Assembly (NCBI GenBank): GCA_019916065.1 | Contig: CM034244.1 | Span: 37,042,377-37,106,376 of the forward strand | Direction of reading: 5' to 3' | Length of the DNA stretch: 64,000 nucleotides | Source: Vitellaria paradoxa | Taxonomy: Eukaryota; Streptophyta; Magnoliopsida; Ericales; Sapotaceae | Part shown: one piece after another, positions 42,480-53,752 of the stretch | Numbering within the stretch: position 1 is the stretch's first letter | Layout: each line of letters begins with the position of its first letter | Made by a program: the position numbers and the translations under genes | Notes under the pieces: generated by a model | The model's input: only the letters and a program-made list of their open reading frames with translations | Told to the model about the DNA's origin: nothing | Database searches by the model: none

Positions 42480-44084
42480 GACTTAACTTGGAATATCCTC
42501 TAACCTTGCATAGGCAAAGTGTGGATCCTAAATCCACACTCAGCCTTGCACACAACAGTCACTGGTGTAATCTCATTCTTCACAAATTTGATGTCATAAC
42601 CTTCTCTGACCTGTCACTCCCTTATTGCTTGCCTGAAAGCATAAATATTCTCGAATTTCATATCAACTTTCAACTCCAGATTTGCCATGTCAACCTCATC
42701 ATTTAAATCTAGATAATAGACTCCACCATCATCCCCATCTAACCCCCTTACAGAGTTTAACTCATTGCCCGACTCATCATTAGACCACCATTTAGTTTCC
42801 TGATCACCCTCAGCATCTTGCTGTTTAGATGCCTCTGACTGAGCAGGTGTACGTGCAAGTTTAAGGTTTTTATGGGGTTTAAAAATGTCATCATCATCTA
42901 TCCCCTCAAAATCTTCAAACATCTAACTAAAGTTGTCATCTTCACTACCACCCCTCCACCTCCCTCAGTTAGATTGAATTCATCATCCTTAACTATAATA
43001 GTACAGTCATTCTTCATATGTGCAGGAGTCTGAACAGCAAAAGTCTCTTGGGCTAGAGTCTCAACTGCAGGAGTCTCCTGAGCTGGAGTCTCAAGTGTAG
43101 AAATCTCCTGAGCTGAAGTCTCAACTGTTGCATTCTCAATTGTAGAAGTCTCCTAACCTGGAGTCTCAACTACTGTATTATCGATTGCAGGAGTCTCTTG
43201 AGCAAGAGACTCAACTACTGGAGGTCCTTCAATTGCCAATATGGTACTTTTTTAACACATTGCCTTCTTTATCCACAATCTACAGTGGTCCATCCCCTCT
43301 CACAACATAAATAACAATGACAGTTATTCCTTCATAACACTTTATCATTTCCAAAACATCCTTGTCACTACTAATCTCCCTTAACCCATTGGTTAACCCC
43401 ATCCTAGGTAGTCTATAACACATGGTGCTCGTGCTTAGATACCCTCTTTCTAAGAAAATGTCTTGCAAGTCTATAAACTAATAAAGTCATGGTCAAACCT
43501 ATCAGTAGTCTCAACCATGCCTCTCGTGTATACGGTGGTCCCTCCAACAATCGCCTTGAATCTCTCCCCGTGATGTAGCTCCACAGTTTTAATCTCAACT
43601 ATCCCTGCACAAACCTATAAACCTTGTTTTAGAAATCAGTTTAAAAGTTAACTAAAGCATCCATTTTATAGAAAACAACAACAAAATTGCTTTCAAAGCA
43701 AAAGACACCCACATAGGCCCACGTCTAGGTAACATGTCCCCCACCCACATTTGGTCACTTTAAAGCAAAAAAGACAACTATTCTCTATATATACACAGAA
43801 TATAACTTCCTAAATCAAATACCTACTACGTCTTCTCCAATGCCGAGGGTCTTCTTGCACCGTGATCTTCAGGCTTTGCACTACAATCTTCGGCTACAGA
43901 TTGATTCTCCACTTTTCGCCAACAAAGTCTACTTAGAAGTTTGATTTTGCACACTAACTGATCGCTCTGTTTTGTGGAAACAAAAGAAACCCTAGATTTT
44001 TAATTTTAAGGGAGTTCGAATGGGGCTTTTGACTTTGGGGGAGTACCATTGACTAATGAGCGCTTTCAAATATAAAGAGGGCAT

Positions 44085-44225
44085 TTCCAACTTTTTATCA
44101 TTTAACGTCACGGCATTGCTTTTGTCGATCTTCGGAACAGTATGGGGGTATTAGTACCTATTTCTTAAGAATAGGGGTGCAAGTGACTGAGGGTTTAAGT
44201 ATAGGGGGTGTAAAGACAATTTCCT
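44085..44225 (-). repeat. MULE right terminal inverted repeat
   Basis: Partner of the left terminal repeat at 36804-36945; ends CAATTTCCT just before the 9-bp TSD. Confidence 0.85.
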
Positions 44226-44234
44226 CTTAAATTA

Positions 44235-44580
44235 TATTAACTTAACTTGTGTTTCAATTAATGATTTGTCATCGAGAAAAGAATGACATATGAATTTAAA
44301 ATTTCGCTTATTTAAATTGTGACAGAAAATGGCAGGATAATGCATAAAACTAAAAAAATAAATTAACAAAATTAAATAGATTAATAAATACTTTTTATTT
44401 TATTATATTGTACTTTTAAATTCATACAAATAATGGTATATTTGAGATTTTATATATTTCTATTTTCTTAATTTTTTTTATTAATTTCCCTTTCATTTAT
44501 CTTTTCTTATTATAACTTTAATAAATTTATATTTTTCTCTAGATATCAGCCCGTGTTTTGGACGGGCAACATTTTACTGG
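44235..44580 (+). mobile_element. Helitron-like 3' terminus (continuation of the sequence split by the MULE)
   Basis: The AT-rich body resumes after the MULE. At the end is a short hairpin, GCCCGTgttttggACGGGC (44550-44568, 6-bp stem), followed 9 bp later by CTGG and then T. A hairpin close to CTRR with insertion before T is the 3' signature of Helitrons. Related ends occur near 28662. The 5' end is uncertain (candidate: the 288-bp repeat region at 34.66-35.83 kb), and no Rep/helicase coding sequence is present, so it would be non-autonomous. Confidence 0.6.
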
Positions 44581-44659
44581 TATACACATAATTAAGCAAC
44601 GAAATGATGCATTGGCTGAAGATGGCATTTTTGCCAATTGCCTTCACTTTTCTATTTGC

Positions 44660-44985
44660 TCTGGCTTGGTTTGGTTAAAAAGAGTTTTATTTTTATTTTT
44701 TTTATTATTACTTTAAATTTTTTTTCATCTTACATGATTTTTTTCATCAAAATTATTTTTTTAGAAGTTATAAATTTTAAAGCTGTTAATCGCTTTCATA
44801 AAAAAAATCATGTTCGTTTATGTAAAAGTTAAAAAAAAATTAATTTTTTATTACTTTTATATCCAACGAACATGAATTATTTATTTATTTACAAATGCGA
44901 TTAACGTGTCTAAAAGTATAACTTTAAAAAATCCAATTTTGATTAAAAAAAATCATATAAGACCAAAAAAAAAAAAGGCTACTAC
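44660..44985. mobile_element. Foldback MITE, family C (copy 4)
   Basis: Starts about CTTGGTTTGGTTAAAAAG. The left arm (AGAAGTTATAAATTTTAAAGCTGTTAATCGC) pairs with the right arm (GCGATTAACGTGTCTAAAAGTATAACTTT) around a central TCATGTTCGTT...AACGAACATGA inverted pair. Noncoding. Confidence 0.65.
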
Positions 44986-46021
44986 TTTTTTTTTGGATTT
45001 TTTTGGATGTGTTTGGAGTTGTATAAATTTATAAAAGTTATTATTTGTTACTTTGTGCGGTAAGTAAAAAAATTTAAATTTTATAATCTCGTAATTCATG
45101 TTTGTAAGAATTTGTGAAGTTTAGTACTTTTTTAACTCCAAACAATGCATTTGTAACTAAGCATAATCTTATTATGGAGTAGGACTTGGTACGTATATCA
45201 AATCAATTAGTAATTACATATTTAAGTTACTAAACCCTTTAGTCAAAGTTCAAGTCTACGCATCTCAGGATCAAGTTATCAAACTCTTAAATTAAAATTC
45301 AAGCCTGCAAATTTTGAAACCAAGCTATTAAACCCTTAAGTTAAAATTCAAACCAATTAACCTTAAGATTAACCTATCAAATTCTTAAATTAAAGTTCAA
45401 ACCAATCAGTCTTGAAATCAAATTGTGAAACTCTCAAGCTAAAATTCAACTCTACAAATCTTGACATCAAACTGCCAACTTCTTAAGTCAAATTTCAAGT
45501 CAACCACTAATCTTGAAATCAATCTGTCAAACTTTCAAATTAAAGTTTAAGTCTTCAAACTTGGAATCAAATTAACATGCATTCAAGTTGAATTTCAAAT
45601 CTGCATATCTTGAGATCAGGTATCGAGCCTAAAATTCAAGATTACAGAATATTTAAGAATAGAATTAGAAAATTTTATTGTATTTAGAATAATTCAAAGA
45701 TTGTATTCACTCCATTTCAAATTAAATAAATAATTTTTTATCAATTTTATCTTAATTTTTATACAAGAAAATTTGTACATACACATGGTTTGAATATCAA
45801 TAATGACAATTGGACCTCACCCTCTCTGCCTTTTTGCATCTTTTCTTTGCAAATTTAACTTGTTCCTAATAATTTTTCAGCACTTGGCTAAATATCAAAT
45901 TATTCAAAATACCGGTTTAAACCTGAACATCATGTTAGAGGCACAAAACAAATAAAAAAATATTCCTCCATTTAAAACAATGATATAGTTTCTAAAACTA
46001 ACTAAATATATATATATATAT

Positions 46022-46059
<38 letters not shown>

Positions 46060-46280
46060 TCAATACAATAACAATTCAGAGACAAATCAAGCAAGCACTA
46101 GACCTCATATCGGTGTCCTTAATTCAGCCATCCGGTAATTCTTAAATACAAAGTCTGTCTAATTAAGTCCCTTAATTTACAAATTAATTTTTTACCAATT
46201 TTCTCAACATTTATTTTTCAATGTAAACCCAAAAAAAAAAAAAAGAAAACTAATATTTGAGGATAACATATCCAACTTGA
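44986..46280. other. Spacer with diverged minisatellite and TA run
   Basis: An AT-rich GTTTGGAG-type insert may cover 45000-45160. A diverged minisatellite occupies 45225-45640. A TA run spans about 46007-46058. An A run lies near 46231-46243. No gene. Confidence 0.5.
45225..45640. repeat. Diverged minisatellite of about 55 bp, roughly eight units
   Basis: The motif 'CTTAA(A/G)TTAAAATTCAA', then AATCTTGA(A/G)ATCAA and CTATCAAAC, recurs at intervals of about 50-58 bp with many substitutions. All three reading frames are closed within one or two units, so it is not a repeat protein. Confidence 0.7.
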
Positions 46281-47555
46281 AGCTTTTCTCAGGCCCATCC
46301 CAAAACAGCCTAAAAATGAATCCAAACTCTAAAACATCTGGACTGACTGAGCGGGCATGCGTGCTGGTGTCTACCAATTTTTTTAAGTTGTATATTTACA
46401 CCCAATTCTTTTGGAAAGGGAGTCTGAAAAGAGAGCTCTATTGGATCACTTTGCCCCATGAATTGGTTTGGGTTGTGAACCCCTGTGATGTACATAGAAG
46501 GCCTAATGGGATTAGGTAACTTCTGCAAACACATATCCTTTTACCTTTTTGGTTTATACATATCAATTTCTCATACACGCCCCGAACTCGGAACTCCGAA
46601 TCTCAAATCCTAAACCCGAATCGTATCATGAGATAAGTAATGAATAGCTTTTAAAAATTTTTAGTTTTTTTTTCAAAACAATTTAATGATCCTGATTTAA
46701 TTTGATTTAAATAAAATTCTACCATTATTTAAATAAAAAAAAATTTAACCGTTAATATAGCACTCCATGACATGTCAATCTGGACCATTAATTTTAATTT
46801 AATAATTCAGATACATTTATCTTTATTTTTAATTAAAATATAAAATTAAAATCTAACAGTTCAAAATTGATATTACCGACTGACATAGCTTTTGCTCTAT
46901 CAGCCTTCCCTTCTCATTAGTTCTGGAAGTGAAATTGAGGTTAGTGGGCATGAGGAAAATCCAAAGGAGAGGAACCTAATTTGCAAGCAACGTACAAGCA
47001 CTAATAGAAGATCAATAAGTAGAGGGACAAAATGGGTGCCCAAGTGAAAGGAAATAGAAGAAAGGGTGTCTCCAAGAATTTGTTTCAAGAAAAAAAAAAA
47101 AAAAAAAGAAAGAAAGAAGAAAGATATATTTAAAATCACTTTTCTTATTTGATTTATGATAGAAATTAAAAAAAAAAAGCCTAAAATTTAAGAATTTAAA
47201 AGCAATTAAATTAAAAAATAATTAATTAATAAATACTTTTTACTTTATTATATTTTAAATCTATTCAAATAAAAATATGTATTCAAAATTTTATGTTTTC
47301 TTCTCATTTTTTAATTTTTTTTTTTAGTTTTTTACCTTTTACATTTCATTTTTATTCCTCCAAAAATCCTTACCCTAAGGGTGTTTGGGGGAAAAATCAA
47401 AAACTTTCATTTTTATGGTTTTTTGTGCAAATCAAAAAATAAAACACTTAGATATGTTTAACTTTTAGGCATAAAAGAAATAAAATTAATTTTTTTAATC
47501 TCAATTTATACAAAAACGAAAAAAGTAAATTTTTTCCCCTTTTTTCCAATCACAT
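46281..47555. other. Spacer; Helitron-related block at 47110-47340
   Basis: No gene. The frame at 46277-46519 and its antisense partner have no recognisable domain. An A-rich run lies at 47091-47120. The stretch 47110-47340 repeats landmarks of the Helitron-like body (AATACTTTTTACTTTATTATA and TCTATTCAAATAAAAATATG). Confidence 0.4.
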
Positions 47556-47689
47556 GAGTGCGTTTGAAGCACTTTTTTTATTTTAAATTTTTAAAAATCT
47601 CTTGAAAATGTAAACTTTTTATTTATTATATAAATTACGAAATTATAATTTTATAAAATTAAATAAATTTAAACAACCCTGAACGCATT
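47556..47689. mobile_element. MITE, family A-like copy
   Basis: Begins GAGTGCGTTTGAAGC and ends CAACCCTGAACGCAT, with the family core TTTTTATTTATTATATAAATTACGAAATTATAATT. Inverted ends are short and imperfect. Confidence 0.5.
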
Positions 47690-48729
47690 GACCTGAATAC
47701 GTCCTTTGTTCCCGCCAGCGTTTCGTGGAAAAAAGCCGAGAGGCCAGCGTCAGACACGCGGAAAAAGGCACGACCAAAACCGCGGGGCAGTGCATATAAT
47801 TTTGACAAGTCAGGGCCAACCACCACCGAATAGGACCTTTTCCATCAGTCTTTTTAACTGCATTGCTAGAAATTCCAGCCTCTTGGAAAATTATAAAGAA
47901 ATAAAATAAAAATAATTGATACTCCGTTGAAAATATTTCTTTCTTAAAATTAATTTAATTTTAAAATAAAAAATTATTTTAATTTTATTTGATTTAATTT
48001 AGAAAATAAAATTTTATATTTGAAACATATTTGAGTTTCAGAATTGAAATGATTTTAAAAAAAAAAAACCAAAAACTATGCTAATAAAAAATAAAAAATG
48101 ATGCACGGGGATAAATTTATCTACTTATTTAAATAGTTAAAGAAAAAATGAATTTTTATTAAATTCTATTATTTTGAATTGAGCTTCAAATAATATAGAA
48201 ATTTTTAAATTTAAATTATGAAATGAAATTAAATATAACCCGTAAAATTTTATTTTAATTATAAACATAAGAATTAATAAAAATTTTTATCAAATAAAAT
48301 TAAATCCTACCAAACTCACTACTTCAAAGGGAGTGTCTGGATGAGTGACTTGTATAATGAGAAATTTCCGCACTGTGAAATTTGCGTGTGAACTGGTTCG
48401 CTTGTATTGATAAAGACCTCATAGCTAGTTAGCCGTGAACCACTAGTCTCCTATAAATTATTTTGTGGTGTCTAATTATTCCTTAAATCTCTTTCTTAGG
48501 TCCCGATTGGCACATTAATTTTTATAATTTTTGGTAATTTTGCACTAAAAATTATAAAATTTAATTTTTTTTACTAGTTTGGTAAAAATTTAGAGATTTA
48601 TTTTAACTTTTGGAGAAATTTTTAAAATTTTTATACTTTGAAGTGGGTGATAATTTTTTATAGGTTTAGTAAAACATCAATTTTAAAAAAAAAAAGATTG
48701 AGTAACAATAGAATTTTTACCAAATTTAA
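47690..48729. other. Spacer; GC-richer patch at 47700-47850
   Basis: A short GC-rich patch (CCGCCAGCG ... ACCGCGGGGC) carries no recognisable gene; the 67-codon frame at 47706 is not supported. The rest is AT-rich, with another GATTGGCAC-type insert from about 48500 into which the next element may have inserted. Confidence 0.4.
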
Positions 48730-49053
48730 GGTGCGTTTGGTAGCAAAATTTTTAACAAAAGACTATCAACTTTTGATTTTTAAGTGTTTGGTAAACCACC
48801 AAATTTTGTCATTTTTCTGGTCTGTTACAATAATTTATCAGTTTAAAAGTTACCAAAAAGTTGCTAATAATTGCTAAAAGTTGCCAAAAGTTGCTAAAAA
48901 TGTCAAAAATTATCAAAAATTTTACCAACATCCAAAAATTGTAAAAAATTATTAAAAATTACTATTTACTTCATCAAACACTTCAAAAATTACAACTAAT
49001 AATTTTGGATAAAAATACCAAAAATTACTAAAAATCGTGTCTTCAAACGCCCC
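48730..49053. mobile_element. MITE, about 325 bp, GGTGCGTTTGG/CAAACGCCCCC ends
   Basis: The ends are imperfect inverted repeats, with TTAA on both sides as a likely target duplication. The interior contains a degenerate run of AAAAGTTGC(T/C)(A/AAA)-type repeats (48850-48900). Noncoding. Confidence 0.55.
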
Positions 49054-49584
49054 CTTAAGAAAAAATAAAGGGGGTGTTTGATATCCCAACAAATATAAAT
49101 TTTTGTCAACTTTTATAAATTTTTACTAATTTTTGTTGTTAACTTTTATAAATTTTTACTAATTTTTGTTGATTTTCGTTTTCATGCATTTGTTTCCAAA
49201 TTCTAAATTTTACAAGCTCTAGTCCATTTTTACCAACTATGGTTAGAATTTTTAAACTGTGCCAATCAAACGCAAAAAAGTATACAACACATTACACTTT
49301 TTTTTAATTAAATTAAAAAATTCTTAAAAACTACTCCACCGGCCCTAATCTTCTACTCCTATGAGTACAAGCAAACTTACTTATCGCTTAAATCACAAGT
49401 ATACAACACATTACACCTTTTTTATTTTTTAAATTAAGAAAATTCTTAAAAACTACTCCACCGGCCCTAGTCTTCCACTCCTATGAGTGCAAGCAGACTT
49501 ACATATAGCTTAAATCACAAGACGCCACTACGATCAATGGGGAGACTCCAGGTGTCCAACGCGAAAAGGCCGTAAGACTAGATT
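49054..49584. repeat. AT-rich insert plus a 120-bp tandem duplication (49278-49519)
   Basis: From 49060 there is an AT-rich insert (GGGGGTGTTTGATATC ... AATCAAACGC) with an internal 31-bp direct repeat of ACTTTTATAAATTTTTACTA. Two 120-bp copies follow at about 49278-49397 and 49398-49519, each with ACTACTCCACCGGCCCTA and TGAGT(A/G)CAAGCA(A/G)ACTTAC. Noncoding. Confidence 0.75.
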
Positions 49585-49724
49585 AGGCTCCGTTTGGATC
49601 TTAAAATTTATTCAAATATACAAAAAATTTAAAAAGATTATTCACTTTTTATTTTACTGTATAAATTATAAAACTATAATTTTTATTAATTTTTATTAAC
49701 TTTTACCCCTTCAAACGCCTCCTT
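49585..49724. mobile_element. MITE, family A-like copy, possible TSD TTA
   Basis: GGCTCCGTTTGG at the left and CAAACGCCTCC at the right are inverted ends; TTA occurs on both flanks. The core TTTTTATTTTACTGTATAAATTAT is shared with 146-292. Confidence 0.6.
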
Positions 49725-49824
49725 AACAAGTTAGGTGAAACAACGTTTTAGTGGACTGCTTTAATTAGCATACATATGTATATATATATATATATATATA
49801 TGATACCGGCAATGATACAATTAA

Positions 49825-50334
49825 GGGTGCGTTTGGTGCATAAAAATTGGATAAATATATTTGAAAATCTCTATTACATTTTTATATATTTTACTTTCTC
49901 AAAGTTAAAAAAAAAAAAAAGTTCAATATCTTTCAAAAAAAATCGATAACTAGAATTCGGTTAATCAAATAGTAAAAATTTTGTCGTCATTCTCACTATG
50001 GACTCTCAAGCTATTGAATGACACTCACTTTAACTATTTTTTATAGGGTTACGGAAACCGTTCCGATGGATTGTAGAAACCGCTCTAACAAATTCACACA
50101 GCTAACTTCCGTTTAAACGGTCTAAACGGATTATAGAAACCGTTTCGATGAATTATAGTTCAAAGAAGTCATGATTGATGCAAAATTTGAATTCGTCCAA
50201 ACGAAAATCCAATTTGTCAGATTGGGAATCTTATTATTCATATTTAAATAATACAGTTTAAGATATTGGCACCAAATAAAAAAAGTCTTCTCAAATTATA
50301 TTTTATCTCATTTTTTATCACTCTAAACGCACCT
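49825..50334. mobile_element. MITE-like element (family D, copy 2), close upstream of a dirigent gene
   Basis: Homologous along its length to 17154-17651, with left end GGGTGCGTTTGG and right end CTAAACGCACCT. It ends 233 bp before the start codon of the dirigent gene, so it may contribute to that gene's upstream region. A TA run lies just before it (49780-49801). No clean TSD was found for this copy. Confidence 0.7.
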
Positions 50335-50482
50335 GAAGTATTCCTGTTAATGAAGTATGGCACTCAAAATATCACCAGTGCTTAATTTGATTCACCAACC
50401 CCCAACAGCATACCAAACTATGAGACAGTTCATCAGGTCATTATGGTCACTATATCACCAACTCCATAACTCGCTAGTGACT

Positions 50483-50514
50483 TATAAAGTGCCCATTGAT
50501 TCACATATATATAT
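50483..50514 (+). promoter_or_regulatory. Candidate TATA boxes of dirigent gene A
   Basis: TATAAA lies at 50483-50488 and an ATATATATAT run at 50505-50514, 84 and 62 bp before the ATG respectively. Either would leave a short leader of roughly 25-50 nt. Which one is used cannot be decided from sequence. Confidence 0.4.
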
Positions 50515-50566
50515 GGAGCAAACCCAAGTCCTACTTTTCCCACCAGTGGAGGCACATAGAACTCCC

Positions 50567-51166
50567 ATGGCTAGTCTTCTTCCAAATCCAGTTTCTCACT
50601 TCGTTACTCTTTCCATCCTTATCATTTCCTTCACCAATATTACTCCGACCACCGGAGAAGATTATGGCTTCGTGAAGAGAATAGATCGCAAGTCAATAGG
50701 ACTCGCGAAAGAAAAACTGAGCCATTTTCACTTCTACTGGCACGACATTGTTAGTGGCCGGAGCCCTACTTCCGTCCGAGTAGTCCAACCACCGCCGTCG
50801 ACCAACACATCGGCAACCACTGGTTTTGGTATAATTAGCATGATCGACGACCCTTTAACCGTAGGGCCGAAACTGAGCTCGAAAATGGTTGGAAGGGCTC
50901 AAGGTTTCTACGCATTAGCATCGCAAGAAGAGGTGGGTTTGCTGATGGTCATGAATTTCGCTTTTATTGAAGGCAAGTACAACGGAAGCACGTTCACGGT
51001 GCTAGGGCGGAACACGGTTTTCTCCAAGGTGAGGGAGATGGCGGTGATCGGAGGCAGCGGGCTGTTCCGATTTGCGCGGGGTTATGCTCAACTGAGGACT
51101 CATGAGTTCAATGTCACCACCGGAGATGCCATTGTTGAGTACAATGTCTATGTAACGCATTATTAA
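50567..51166 (+). CDS. Dirigent family protein A (secreted)
   Basis: An intact single-exon protein of 199 aa starting at MASLLPNP. The open frame continues 70 codons upstream, but this ATG is followed at once by a signal peptide (hydrophobic residues 12-25, likely cleavage before or near G30-E31-D32) and matches the start of the neighbour at 58.5 kb. The mature part is a dirigent domain: [12 protein letters not shown] at 50-61, M-I-D-D-P-L-T at 92-98, [10 protein letters not shown] at 104-113, [12 protein letters not shown] at 131-142, [13 protein letters not shown] at 160-172, and the terminal V-E-Y-N-V-Y-V. N-glycosylation sequons occur at N80, N139 and N182. Some family members direct stereoselective coupling of monolignol radicals in the cell wall; this subtype (DIR22-like wording in annotation) has no activity that I can deduce. 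Confidence 0.95.
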   Translation: MASLLPNPVSHFVTLSILIISFTNITPTTGEDYGFVKRIDRKSIGLAKEKLSHFHFYWHDIVSGRSPTSVRVVQPPPSTNTSATTGFGIISMIDDPLTVGPKLSSKMVGRAQGFYALASQEEVGLLMVMNFAFIEGKYNGSTFTVLGRNTVFSKVREMAVIGGSGLFRFARGYAQLRTHEFNVTTGDAIVEYNVYVTHY

Positions 51167-52844
51167 TTGATGCCTGATTTGTGCTCTTTTCGCAGATTAC
51201 GCTATCAATAATTTTGTTTACACATTTTTTTTCTCTTATATGTTTTGATCAGCTAGGAATTTAGTTACGGAGGAAGAGGAGGTGGTGGTGGTTAATTTTA
51301 TAAAAACACTATTACTCCTAGTAGACAATAAAGGTCATTTAGTGTTGTACGATGCCAACTTCAAAATGGGACAGAAGAAAAATGCTATGTTATAATATTT
51401 TTTTTTAACATTATTTTACAATATTAAAAACGATGCCGTTTTGAACCAGTGTATCATGTCACCTGAAATTCTTACACCCTCTCTTTGACACTTTTTTTTT
51501 CTATATTATACTGGTCATGACCAGTGTATTTTTATATTATACGGGTCATGACTCGTCATGACCAATTTATTTTAGATGTTGTAAAATAATACCAGTGTAT
51601 TTTTACATTATACGGGTCATGACTCGTCATGATCAATTTATTTTAGATGTTGTAAAATAATATTAAAAAAAAATATCGTAAACGCAGCATTGCTTATACA
51701 TAGAATAATAGAGCCTGCAGTTAATATGTTTTTTTCGTTGCAGAGTAAATTTGTTGTACATGTAAAAATGTGAGGTCTTAAGTTCGAGTGAAAATAAAGA
51801 AAGTAAGGATGGAATTTTATGCAGGTAGATTAAACGTCGATTGAACACCTTTTGCAAATTTATTAAATTTTCTTCAACAAGCTCGCATACAACTATTGTT
51901 AAGAGTTAAGAGAACGCATACAAACATTGGATCGTGGGAATACTTAGTCATTTTCGCTTCAATTGACAATTGTAAATTCTCAAAAAATGGTATGTTTTTA
52001 CAAATAGAAGAAGAACAGCTACAAATAATATTAGCTAGAATCATTAGATGAATAAATTTTATTAATAAAAAAATTAAATTTGAATTGCATTGGGAAATGA
52101 AAATTAATAATTACAAACTTATAATTATACAATGATATATTAAATAAATAAATACATCATTTTAGACCCTTACATATACATCCCAATTAAGTTAGACATG
52201 TAAATTTAACTATGCATTGTTGCGCTAACGAGGATGAGCTGCTTCTAGAAGCTAATGATGCCCATTGAGATTTGAGTTGTTGCCAAATTAGATTACATTT
52301 GAAATGGGACGGCTGAGACACTCGAACAAGTGTGAAATTTTTGTTATAATTATTAACTTTTTTTCAATTATTTTTTTAATATTATACATTTCTCACGACC
52401 ATTTATCATATCTAATAATAAATAGAAAAATAATCTTCATTGTATTTGGGGCCTAAAATTATTGCAATACCTGAAGAAATTTCTAAAAAATATAAATCTA
52501 TTTGTGATGAATTACTAAAATCATAAAATGATAATGTTCATTATCATAGCATTTTTTTTTTAAAACAGAATCCCGAAGCTAATTGATTAGCAACATTAAA
52601 AATGTAAAACAATAAACACTATAAAATTTTGATTGTACTATAAAAAATATTTAGAAAATTTTTTGCAAATAAGCATGTTTCCAATCTTCAGTTATTATAA
52701 TAACCGGAGCTAAATTTGGATTTTGTAAAACAAATAAATCAACTCCTTCTTAATATTTTATGCAAAATTTCAATAATTTATAAGCCAAGTTTCATGTTGT
52801 AGTAATATGCAAAGGTATTTTCTAAATTTCAAACCTGCATGAGC
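51167..52844. other. Spacer after dirigent gene A, with 71-bp palindromic tandem repeat
   Basis: Two 71-bp units at 51520-51589 and 51591-51661 contain ATTATACGGGTCATGACTCG, TCATGACCAATTTATTT and GTTGTAAAATAAT; a half unit precedes them. GGTCATGACC palindromes occur within. From 51662 to 52844 the sequence is AT-rich without a recognisable gene. Confidence 0.5.
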
Positions 52845-52849
52845 GCATG
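52845..52849. repeat. Left target-site duplication of the Cassandra complex (GCATG)
   Basis: GCATG directly precedes the outermost LTR end and is repeated at 56190-56194 directly after the other outer end. Confidence 0.75.
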
Positions 52850-53078
52850 TGTAACGACCCGCATCCACATAATATAAATTGTCCGATTTGAACTTGGTAA
52901 GCTGTTTCTCAGAAGGTCACCCATCCTGACACTACCTCTACTGAAGCACGCTTAACCCTGAAGTTCCCACTGAATTCAGTGCACTCACGGCTTTAAAATG
53001 CATTATTCTTATATGGATATCGAATATTACATATATACCACTTACTTCCATGACCCAAGCGATGTGGAACGGAGGGTA
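52850..53078 (-). repeat. Cassandra LTR a
   Basis: Minus-strand LTR. U5 end TGTAACGACCCGCATCC at left; the outer (U3) end is TA instead of the usual TG. The 5S-like part covers about 52897-52970. Confidence 0.85.
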
Positions 53079-53296
53079 TTACTTCTCTGTTTCACCTTCG
53101 GCTCCACTCTCCCACAAGCAGAGTCTCTCACGGGTAGTTCCCTCACAATTCTCCCACCTTACAGGGCACACGTCCCTGCGTGACCTCCTGCCTCACTCTC
53201 CCGTAGGCAGAGTCCCTCACAAGTAGGTCCCCTATACGTGGAGTCTCCACACACATGATCCCACACTTCTAGCTGGGCATGGGCTCTGATACAATT

Positions 53297-53523
53297 TATA
53301 ACAACCCGCATCCACATAGTACAATAATCTGCTTTGGGTTTGGTAAGTTGCTTCCCAGGAGGTCACCCGTTCAGGCACTGCCCTCACTGGAGCATGCTTA
53401 ACCCTGTAGTTCCCACTAAATCCAGTGCCCTCACGGCTTTAAAATGCGTTATTCTTATATGGATATCGAATATTACATATATACACTTCTTTCCACGACC
53501 CAGGCGATGTGAGATAGAAGACA
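53297..53523 (-). repeat. Cassandra LTR b
   Basis: Minus strand. The primer-binding site is next to its U5 end, at about 53281-53294, one base off (GGCTCTGATACAA on the plus strand). Confidence 0.85.
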
Positions 53524-53752
53524 TTACTTATTTTTACTTCACCTCTAGCTTCACTCTGCCGCAGGCAGAGTCCCTCACGGGAAGGTCTCTCACAGTCCTT
53601 TACAATCCTCCTCTCTTACAGGGCACGCATCCCTACGTAGCCTCATGCTTCACTTTCCTGCAGGTAGAGTCCTTCACAGGCAGGTCCCCCACGCGTAGGG
53701 CCCCCACACGCGTGATTCCACACATTCGGCTGTGCATTAACTTGATACCATT

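Larger units (their letters stand above)
39562..43610 (-). pseudogene. MuDR/MULE transposase, split by a CACTA insertion and inactivated
   Basis: Read on the minus strand, the parts in order are: a PB1-like N-terminal region (43600-43280, with GLTNGLREISSDKDVLEMI); a repeated E-T-P-A-Q linker (43250-43000); an acidic stretch and the MuDR N-terminal motif M-K-F-E-N-I-Y-A-F-R-Q-A-I-R-E (42660-42615); the CACTA insertion; the continuation Y-L-S-N-K-Y-I-D-K-L-R-D-N; the MULE catalytic domain (40800-40459, with L-D-G-C-F-L-K and V-G-R-D-G-N); a SWIM zinc-finger region (about 40035-39965); and a C-terminal knuckle-like piece (V-C-K-R-Y...C). Damage is clear. The second catalytic Asp is Asn (F-I-S-N-R-Q-K). 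The SWIM region has a TAA where the family has Trp, and Tyr in place of a zinc-binding Cys (G-V-P-Y-K-H-A). Several further stops and shifts are present. Confidence 0.88.
36804..44225. mobile_element. Mutator-like element (MULE), 7.4 kb, with long terminal inverted repeats
   Basis: The left end AGGGAAAATTG continues with ACCTATACTTAAGCCTTCAG and TCACTTGCACC. It is mirrored at the right end, whose reverse complement begins AGGAAATTG and continues ACCCCCTATACTTAAACCCT, CAGTCACTTGCACC and AAGAAATAGGTACTAA. The arms pair for at least 130 bp. The flanks CTTAAATTT (36795-36803) and CTTAAATTA (44226-44234) are a 9-bp duplication with one mismatch, the size made by Mutator transposases. Inside are a MuDR-type transposase pseudogene on the minus strand, a converging GRF zinc-finger gene on the plus strand, and a nested CACTA element (41187-42479). 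The element is inserted in Helitron-like sequence that continues at 44235. Confidence 0.88.
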
